A stretch of DNA of 64,000 nt from Phycomyces blakesleeanus NRRL 1555(-) (Eukaryota > Mucoromycota > Mucoromycetes > Mucorales > Phycomycetaceae), in the NCBI RefSeq assembly GCF_001638985.1, contig NW_017265137.1, positions 523,054-587,053 of the forward strand, read 5' to 3'. Below, one piece after another: positions 57,371 to 64,000 of the stretch. The notes under the pieces were generated by a model. That model was not told the origin of the DNA, searched no databases, and saw only the letters and a list, made by a program, of their open reading frames with translations. The position numbers were made by a program, and so were the translations under genes. How positions within the stretch are numbered: the stretch's first letter is position 1; the number at the start of each line of letters is the position of its first letter.

Positions 57371-59356
57371 TATCAAAAAGTGAAATTAACGAGTTTGGAT
57401 TATATATTTCCCACTAACTGGGCGGAGTTTACAATATTCTTTAATAGAGAAAAATATATTAAGAAATGATTCAATATGCTTCAATCCTCTGTTTAAATTC
57501 ATTCTAGATAAATATAATCCCTGCCTGCATTGCTATTTTCACTACAAAAATTATATGATTTCATTGAGTAGAAAGTATGTGAATATTGAGTTTAAAGCCA
57601 AGATTTCTGTGTGGTTTTAGGAATGTTACCCGTGAGATATCTAGTATACTTATACCAGGTAGATAGAAGTTTAAGATCATGAAGTAAGTATTGTTTCACT
57701 GAGTAACAATAACCCTTCTTAGTCTGTCAATTGTATTTGAATAGAAATAATGAGTGTATACTTCGTGCTCTTGATACATGTAGTCATTATATTTCATTTT
57801 AGGTCATCATTTAGTCTAAAAAAAAACCAGATATGGATACTGCTTATGCATCTATACTTTCCCTATATTTTTCTGTATATTTTTTCTCTAGTTATATAAT
57901 ACGAATTTGTGGGAAAGTATATTTTATCATATAAAATCTATAGGAAAGCATTCATTTTAAGCCAATAAAAATACTTCTTTAGTGGGTATACTTTCCCCTT
58001 ATTTCCTTGTATATTTATTTTTTGTTTTATAACACGAATTTGTGGACAATTATATTTTTATTATATAAAATTTGTGGGAAATCATTCATTTTTGAATCGG
58101 ACATCAATACTTCTTTAGCAGGAACACTTTCCCCTTTTTTCATTGTATATTAATTTATGGTTTTATAGCACGAATTTGTGGGAAAGTATATTTCTTAGCA
58201 TTTCACATTTGTGAAACCATACATTTTAAAGAAGCGGTTTTGTATTATTTTGAGTGAAATTTTTTTTTTATTTTGTTTATTTTGATATTTGAAAAAGAAT
58301 ATTTTCTTGATGAGCATTCTAGTTTTTTTGGTACATTCATTTTGTAAAACTATTGATTATAACAATACTTCCCACCATATACTGTTGAACTGTTATTGTT
58401 TAAAGCACTTACGCCAATACCTACTTGAAGAGATAGTCGACTATATAACACAAGAAAAGAAAGATATATATATTAGATGATATCATTGAAAATAAAATAT
58501 AAGAAAATTGATACTTATGGGCTTGATACAATTGTCATAAACTAATAATTGACAGCTAGTAAACACTACAAGATTAAAACTCTTGGTACACTAATTGCTA
58601 CCAAAAGATATCACATTTAGTATTGTTTATAATGAGTGTATAGATGATTTGCTTGTTAAAAAAAACTTATCAGATGTTATTGTTCTAAGAAAATAATACT
58701 TGGACCTAATTGAATAATGATTACAAAGAAAAGATGGATATAAAAGCAAAGTTAGAATACATGTATTCCGTAAAGACATATCACAATATGAGATGTGAAT
58801 ATTATTGTGGATGGCATCAAAAGGATATAATGGTATCTATATTGCTGGCATTATTAGTAAAGAATAAATACTTTAAACATTTATTTATTGGCATGTCTCT
58901 AGTTAGATACTTTACCAAAAAAAAGAAATATATAACTTGTCAAACTGTTGGAAGACAAAAAGCAGTGAGTAAAGAAGTAAAACATCAAAGTAAAACATCG
59001 AAGTAAAACAAAGAAGTAAAACAAAGAAGCAAAAAAAAAGGAAAATGTTTTACCATAAATTTGTGTCAAAAAGTGCAAAAGAGAAAAGAAAGAAAGAAAA
59101 TAGCTTGACTTCAAATATATAGATTCCAAAGAAAAGCGGCAGATAAACAATGTTTCAAAAAAAAAGACGATTCATTTACCCAAAGATATATACTTCTCCG
59201 AATTGAAACATATGTAGTTTGAATAATTACTATAGTTGAAAATTTGTAATAAATAGGGCTTCGACTTTACTTAATTGACCTCTCTCAATCACCTTCTTTA
59301 TTTGTATGTATAAATTCAACAGAAACTGTGTCAAGCTTATTTCATTAGCTAATATA
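57371..59356. other. AT-rich region after the gap
   Basis: Contains the ~134-bp repeat listed separately and short AAGTAAAACA-type repeats at about 58974-59030. The open frame around 58735-59003 (MDIKAKLEYMYSVKTYHNM) shows no recognised domain and is not called as a gene. Confidence 0.35.
57850..58220. repeat. ~134-bp tandem repeat, nearly three units
   Basis: ACGAATTTGTGG occurs at 57901, 58034 and 58170, each followed by AAGTATATTT-like and ATTCATTTT-like sequence and preceded by CTTTCCC...GTATATT. Units are diverged; no coding capacity. Confidence 0.7.
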
Positions 59357-60711
59357 CAGTGCCATAGGTTGGTAAAGTGCACAGATTTAAGTTCCGAAAA
59401 AATGAAAATGTTTATACAAATGCTACCATCTATGTTTTTCCATTTTTAAACTTATAACACACTGTCAAAATAACACACAAGAAAGCTTGAAGTCTTCTCT
59501 TCTATAAAAATTGGTTTTAAAAATATATTTTAATATTTTGTATACAATTCTTTACTCTTCTTGAGAGCATATAGCCTCTTTGGCATTGAGTTGCAATGGG
59601 TCGCACACACAGAGGCTGGTATTTTTCTCCATTCTTCTTGTAAAAACCTTTTCAATTGGGTAAGGTTCTTTGGGTGAGATCTTCTAGCCCTCACCTGCTT
59701 CCTAAGATATGCCCACACATTCTCAATCGGGCTAAGATTGGGACTGCGTGCAGGCCACTTCATTACCTCCAAATTGGCAGCTGTTTGGTACTCTTCTATC
59801 ATTTTTGTTCTATGACAAGGGGCGTTATCTTGCTGGAAAATAAAACTATTATTGTGTGCTTGCTCCAGGCGACGTTTGAAGGGAACCAGCCTTTTTTCTA
59901 GGATGTTCTTATAACTTCATTGATTCTGGCTGCCATGCACGATTTCTAGAGAGCCAACTCCACCAGACCAAATACATCCCCAAATCATTACTGATTCTCT
60001 TCCACCTTAAATCATTGGTCTTATACAGTCATATCTGTATATTTCTGATGCCAGACGTCAGATTTGTACACTTTTGCACATAGGAAACAGTATAAATGAT
60101 GACTCATCACTCCAAATTACGTGTTCCCAGCTGTGGTTGACTTTTTGGACATGGCAAGCAAATGCCATGCAGTTCTTTTGATACTTATCAGTAAGCCAAG
60201 GCTTGTGTACAGCCATACATGACTTCATATTAAGTCTTTTAATAGCATCACGCAAGGTATCCTTGCAAACAGTCCGATGCAAGATGATTGACATAGTCGG
60301 AATTAGGGTATCCAGGTTGGCTGACCTGTCTTTCACTATTTCGCAACACAAAACATGCAGATCTCTTTCAGTAAATATCCTGGAAGGTCCCTTCTGCTTT
60401 GGTGTAACTGCAGTCCCTCTTTCATTATATGTTTTGACTAAATTGTAGACAGTTCGTTGTGATACTCCATGCGTCTCACAGATGACTGGTACTTTTTCTC
60501 CAGATTTAAAAGATCCAATAATTACGCTGTTCTTTTTGCTTAAAATCTCTCTTTCAAGCATACGAGCTTCAGAAATGTTTTTGGAAGACATGGTTAAAAT
60601 TAAATGAGAAATAAAGGGTGTGAAAGAGAAAACAAAACAAGGGATGGACATTTTTTTATTAAAAAAAAAGTTGGGAATTCAAAGTGTGCACTTTCCTAAC
60701 CTATGGCACTA
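59357..60711 (-). mobile_element. Tc1/mariner transposon, inactivated
   Basis: TIRs beginning AGTGCCATAGGTT and continuing AAAGTGCACA face each other at about 59357-59385 and 60685-60711, with TA-rich flanks (AATATA / TATATT). They enclose one minus-strand transposase reading frame. The length of about 1.35 kb fits the superfamily. The right end lies only about 29 bp from the start codon of the next gene. Confidence 0.88.
59530..60591 (-). pseudogene. Tc1-type DD34E transposase with three in-frame stops
   Basis: The reading frame starts at the methionine of MSSKNISEAR (60591) and begins with a helix-turn-helix region (ETHGVSQRTVYNLVKTY). Catalytic residues are visible: first Asp in VIWSDESSF, second Asp in QQDNAPCHRTK, and Glu in SPNLSPIENVWAYLRK with 34 residues between the last two. 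The frame is interrupted by TGA (60060-60058), TAA (60009-60007) and TGA (59919-59917), all in the same frame, with no frameshift. The first stop replaces a position that is usually Trp in Tc1 proteins. Confidence 0.88.
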
Positions 60712-60739
60712 TATATTAATATTTGATTCTATATAGAAA

Positions 60740-61992
60740 ATGAACAACTTCACCTCTAACAGTCCCTCTGAGAATAACTTTGTGCATGCGGCTATTGCAC
60801 GTAATATCATGCCCAACAGCAACACTGGTCTGGCATCGGTTATGTATACACCTACCACGAGACCGGCAGGTAGCCATGTTGATGGTAATGTGGCCGATCC
60901 AGTTCTGGCAATGCTGGCCTGTCTTAATGCTCAGATGAAGAGTCTTACTGACCAAATTGCAAGCATGGCCACCAGTATCACCAAGTCCAATGATACCACA
61001 ACTTGTCTTCAGGAGACAGTTGCAAATATTGTTTCTGGTCAAACTGTTGTCCAAAATACTGCTTCCAGATACAATGTTACATCAGGCGTTGAAGCGGTCA
61101 CTGGTCTTTCATCATTGATGGAAGATGATTATGTGCCTGGAAAGAGACACCCAGCAATCTCTGTAAGATTTGATTTGAGAATAATGGCCAAGACATCTAA
61201 CACTTTTCTCATAGAAATTGATCAATGGGTATCTGAAAAAGCGGAACTTCAGCAGTAGTGATCAAAGAAAAGTAGCCACAAATGCTGCAAAGCCAGGATG
61301 GGTCCTTACAAGCTACTTTACAGGTGGCTATAACCACAGTCTTGCACTGGCTCTAACTGCATATTTGCGGAGCCAACCTCAATCTGCTGGCATACTTACA
61401 AGTGACCTTGCATGTATAGTAAAAAACCATTTTTGCAACCAGATCCATGAGTCCCGCAGACGCCTTCATCTGCAAACAGAAAAAGAACTGCATCAAGAAG
61501 ACATCAGCATGGTTTGTTAGTAAGTGTCTAATTAGATATGTATATATATATATTATTTGATACTCACTGTTATTTTTTAAATTTATGTACAGCTTCTTTG
61601 CCAGCGTTCCATGGCTTATCTTGAAAACAAAGAAGCCATTGATACAGTCACGAAAAGAGACAATTGTGCTCATGTCCTTCAAAATGCAGCAATGTCTGAT
61701 GATGAGACAGATGATGAGGCAACTAGATTGGCCAGCAGTAAACGCCTGAAGGCTTATCGCCCTAACTGGAGAAGTGATGAGGTAATATACTTAGAGATTA
61801 ATTGATATATGAAAAATAATTAATGTGAAAAAAAAATAGCTTCAAACGCTCTTGGAAAGACTTGACGATTATGCTGTAGCAAAAGGACAGCAAAGATCAC
61901 TGAAACTTATCCCTCGTATCAGGGTTACGTGTGACGCAGATGTTCCCAATGATTTAAAAGTCCCACTAGCTCAATGGACCATTAAAGATTAA
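60740..61992 (+). CDS. Intact four-exon gene, unknown, probably transposon-associated
   Basis: Exons 60740-61162, 61215-61511, 61593-61781 and 61840-61992 join in frame to 353 aa. The N-terminal ~120 residues are Ser/Thr/Asn-rich with a likely coiled coil (VLAMLACLNAQMKSLTDQIASM). The middle is basic (QIHESRRRLHLQTEKELHQ). A MSDDETDDE acidic motif precedes RPNWRSDELQTLLERLDDY and a C-terminal domain. I do not recognise the family. It is tail-to-tail with the Tnp2-like transposase, so it may be an accessory ORF of that element or a repeat-family gene. The donor at 61512 (GTTTGT) is the weakest junction. A Tc1 element sits just upstream of its ATG. Confidence 0.6.
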
Positions 61993-62473
61993 TAAATAAA
62001 TACAATTTTTCTCTTCATCTTATTCTTCCAAACCATTTTTTTTAATAATAATAAATAAATATAATTCATCTCTTCATCATCTTATTTATACAAACCATTT
62101 TTTTTAATAATGATAAATAAATATTATTTATCTCTTCATCATCTCATTTGTATAAAGTAAAGATTTTTAATAATAGCAATATAATATAGTTATTCTCCTC
62201 ATCTTATTCATTCGAATTGAAGGACTTTAATAGCAATACAAAATAATTTCTCTCTTCATCATCTTATTCATTCGAAGCAAACGACTTTAAGAGCAACACA
62301 AAATACTTTCTCTCTTCATCAGCTTATTCATTCAAAGCAAACGACTTTAAAAATGGCAATATAAAATACTTTTTCTTTTCATCATATCATTTGTATAAAG
62401 CAAATATTTTTAATAATAATAATAATAATAATAGTAATAATAAATAAAGATATATATATATGTTTTTTTTTGT
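61993..62473. repeat. ~61-bp tandem array, seven units
   Basis: CTCTTCATC-like anchors at 62011, 62070, 62132, 62195, 62252, 62312 and 62375 are spaced 57-63 bp. Each is followed by TTATTCATT-like sequence and then a run such as TTTTTAATAATAA. The array fills the gap between the two convergent genes, ending in an AAT microsatellite near 62408-62430. Confidence 0.8.
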
Positions 62474-64000
62474 TTATGCATAAATTTTTCTATATAAAGG
62501 GGCAATGAGCATATGGGTATTACCGGTGACAGTTGTATGTACACCAATAGCAGCAGGCATCAATATGCGGTGAACAGGTAAGATGTTTTGAAAATCGCTT
62601 CTTGTAAACGAAAATTTGCTCATCTCCACAAACTGCTCACTTCTTGTATCCTGGCTAGACGTTCTATACCACCTGACATATGCGAATGTATGTCTGTCTG
62701 CTTGGTATGTAACTGGGTTGATGATATTGCTGACAAAAAGATATTGGATCTGACCAGTAAACGCGCTAATTCCACGATCATTGTTTTCATGAAACATTGT
62801 TTATATGATTGAATCACGTCGAACTACACCATTGCTGCCTTTATATACCTGGCCAAGAAGATTGATGGACTGCATCTTCTGAATCATGTTGTTCACGAAC
62901 AATTGGCCAAATATTGCGTCTTGGTAACCTGTCAACAAAGTATTGCTGTACGCCGTACAGTAGAACTTGAGCAGAAGGGCATACTCGTCTTCTTTCATTG
63001 GAACAAACTCATCAATACTGAGAGGGAAGGCAGAAGGAAGCAATGGCTCGTTGCCTTTGACATTGTCGATGTTCACTTCAGCAGAATCAAGGAAGGTCTT
63101 CAGATTGAAACCAGAAGAAGTGGTCGACAAGTACAGTGCAGCAGGAACAATAGTGGTAGTGATAGCAGCAGTGACAGTGACAAGAATCAGAAATGAATCA
63201 ACGAGCTCATATATCAAAGAGACTTGAGAGGAGATCTGGAGAGATTGCATTGTTGTACGAAAAAGATCTATCTTGCGCGTGTCCTCAAGGTATCTTCGCA
63301 TGAACGTGCCTTCAAATCCATCTTTGTTATTTGTAGCATAGTTTTTTAATACGCCATTGTATCTCTCAAAGCTGAAGAGCCAGTACCCATACACAGGGCC
63401 AAAGTTGAGGACGGTTTCTTTGAGATGCAGGTGTAGATGCATGTTGGGCAATATGAAATTCTTCCCGAACCTAACGTGACACTTTTGACCAAACGACTCC
63501 AAAAAATCATGCACATGTAAGTCTTCGACAGTTATACTTGGTCTTGTCAAGTACTTGCACACGTGAACAAACTCCATCCAGTCACAGAGGTCTTCTGATG
63601 GTAAATGACCAGCCAGGAGAATGGGAGAGTAAATCAAACACCAGGACTTCCATTCGTCTGCCTTTGTGAACAGAAAGCCCTTTCCAATTTTGTTATGCAA
63701 TGGAGTGATGCTGAGAGGAATTATTATACTGTCTGCGTCTTGCTGCATTTCGGCCAGGTGCTCACTGGTAATAAGACCCTCTTCTCTCCATCTCTCCATC
63801 ATCCTTTTTGCCATGCCAAGGAAGAGATTATGCATCGGATCTATAATGGTACACTCAACTGCATTGAAATATTGAAGTCAATGGAGCTCTGACCAGTGGA
63901 CACCATTCTTTTTCTCTAATCTTGCTCTTTCAGCATCGCTACCAGCTTGTCTCCATCTCTCTGCATTTCTTTTGTTCTCTTCGTCAGTGTTGAAAATCCA
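62474..64000 (-). pseudogene. Tnp2/Plavaka-like transposase, 5' part outside window
   Basis: A single minus-strand frame runs from the window edge (64000) to 62474. It carries family landmarks: ERWRQAGSDAER, GVHWSEL, IIDPMHNLFLGMAKRMMERW, NMHLHLHLKETVLNFGPVYG, YWLFSFERYNGVLKNY, EGTFMRRYLED, and a C-terminal FQNILPVHRILMP block ending LIAPLYRKIYA. It is interrupted by two in-frame stops, TGA (63880-63878, within the SELH-LQYF stretch) and TAA (62803-62801), without frameshift. This is a DDE-type transposase of the CACTA/Plavaka kind known from fungi. No TIRs were found, since one end is outside. Confidence 0.8.

Noticed and set aside
57011..57376. Minus-strand open frame of 121 codons spanning the N run.
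   Set aside because: It exists only because N bases do not create stops; the real part is the 72-bp repeat.
58710..59006. 98-codon open frame after the gap.
   Set aside because: No recognised domain, ends in short AAGTAAAACA repeats, no splice or start support; not called as a gene.
1..64000. CRISPR arrays, bacterial operons, tRNA and rRNA genes.
   Set aside because: None seen; no regular spacer-repeat array, and no convincing tRNA T-arm/acceptor pairing was found by eye. Ribosome-binding sites do not apply to this eukaryotic sequence.

Overview
The window looks like nuclear DNA of an early-diverging filamentous fungus, most likely Mucoromycota (Mucorales-type). It is AT-rich. Genes carry many short GT-AG introns of about 50-170 bp (and one GC-AG intron). 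The protein set is typically fungal: Vms1, ALG12, arrestin-related trafficking protein, Pex2, citrate carrier, DeSI/PPPDE protease, SERF, phosphatidylserine decarboxylase, Ecm33-like GPI protein, Utp11 and Not1. The lineage is an inference; no rRNA is present to fix it.

Layout. 1-43.4 kb is gene-bearing: U2 snRNA (395-586), VMS1 (2158-4315), a gene-poor stretch to 8.4 kb, an ALG12-glutaredoxin fusion gene (10276-8413, minus) divergent from an arrestin-like gene (10484-13071), PEX2 (13355-14882), a nuclear LRR protein (15507-17514), a candidate Pol III RNA near 18.5 kb, the mitochondrial citrate carrier (21307-22435), a DeSI-like protease (24239-22817, minus), SERF (24813-25147), phosphatidylserine decarboxylase (26232-28033), an Ecm33-like wall protein (29725-28329, minus), UTP11 (32319-33698), an apparently intact LINE (about 39.7-34.5 kb, minus) and a gene encoding only the C-terminal part of NOT1 (40109-43430).

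43.4-64 kb is repeat-rich and nearly free of host genes. It holds a decayed ~104-bp satellite (47.4-49.4 kb), several TIR elements, a near-perfect 88-bp-arm hairpin (52.5 kb), a ~3.39-kb unit whose first 768 bp recur just before a 100-N gap (57271-57370), and internal 72-, 31- and ~52-bp tandem arrays. At the right edge is a transposon island: a Tc1/mariner element (about 59357-60711), an intact four-exon gene of unknown function (60740-61992) and a Tnp2/Plavaka-like transposase running off the window (64000-62474). Both transposases are broken only by in-frame stops.

The host genes are mostly housekeeping (ER glycosylation, peroxisome import, mitochondrial citrate export, lipid synthesis, ribosome biogenesis, mRNA decay, protein quality control) and show no obvious shared pathway. 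The most unusual points are the ALG12-glutaredoxin fusion, the N-terminally missing NOT1 beside a full-length LINE, the presequence-like segment in frame with PSD but separated by one stop, and the layered decayed satellites at 47-58 kb.
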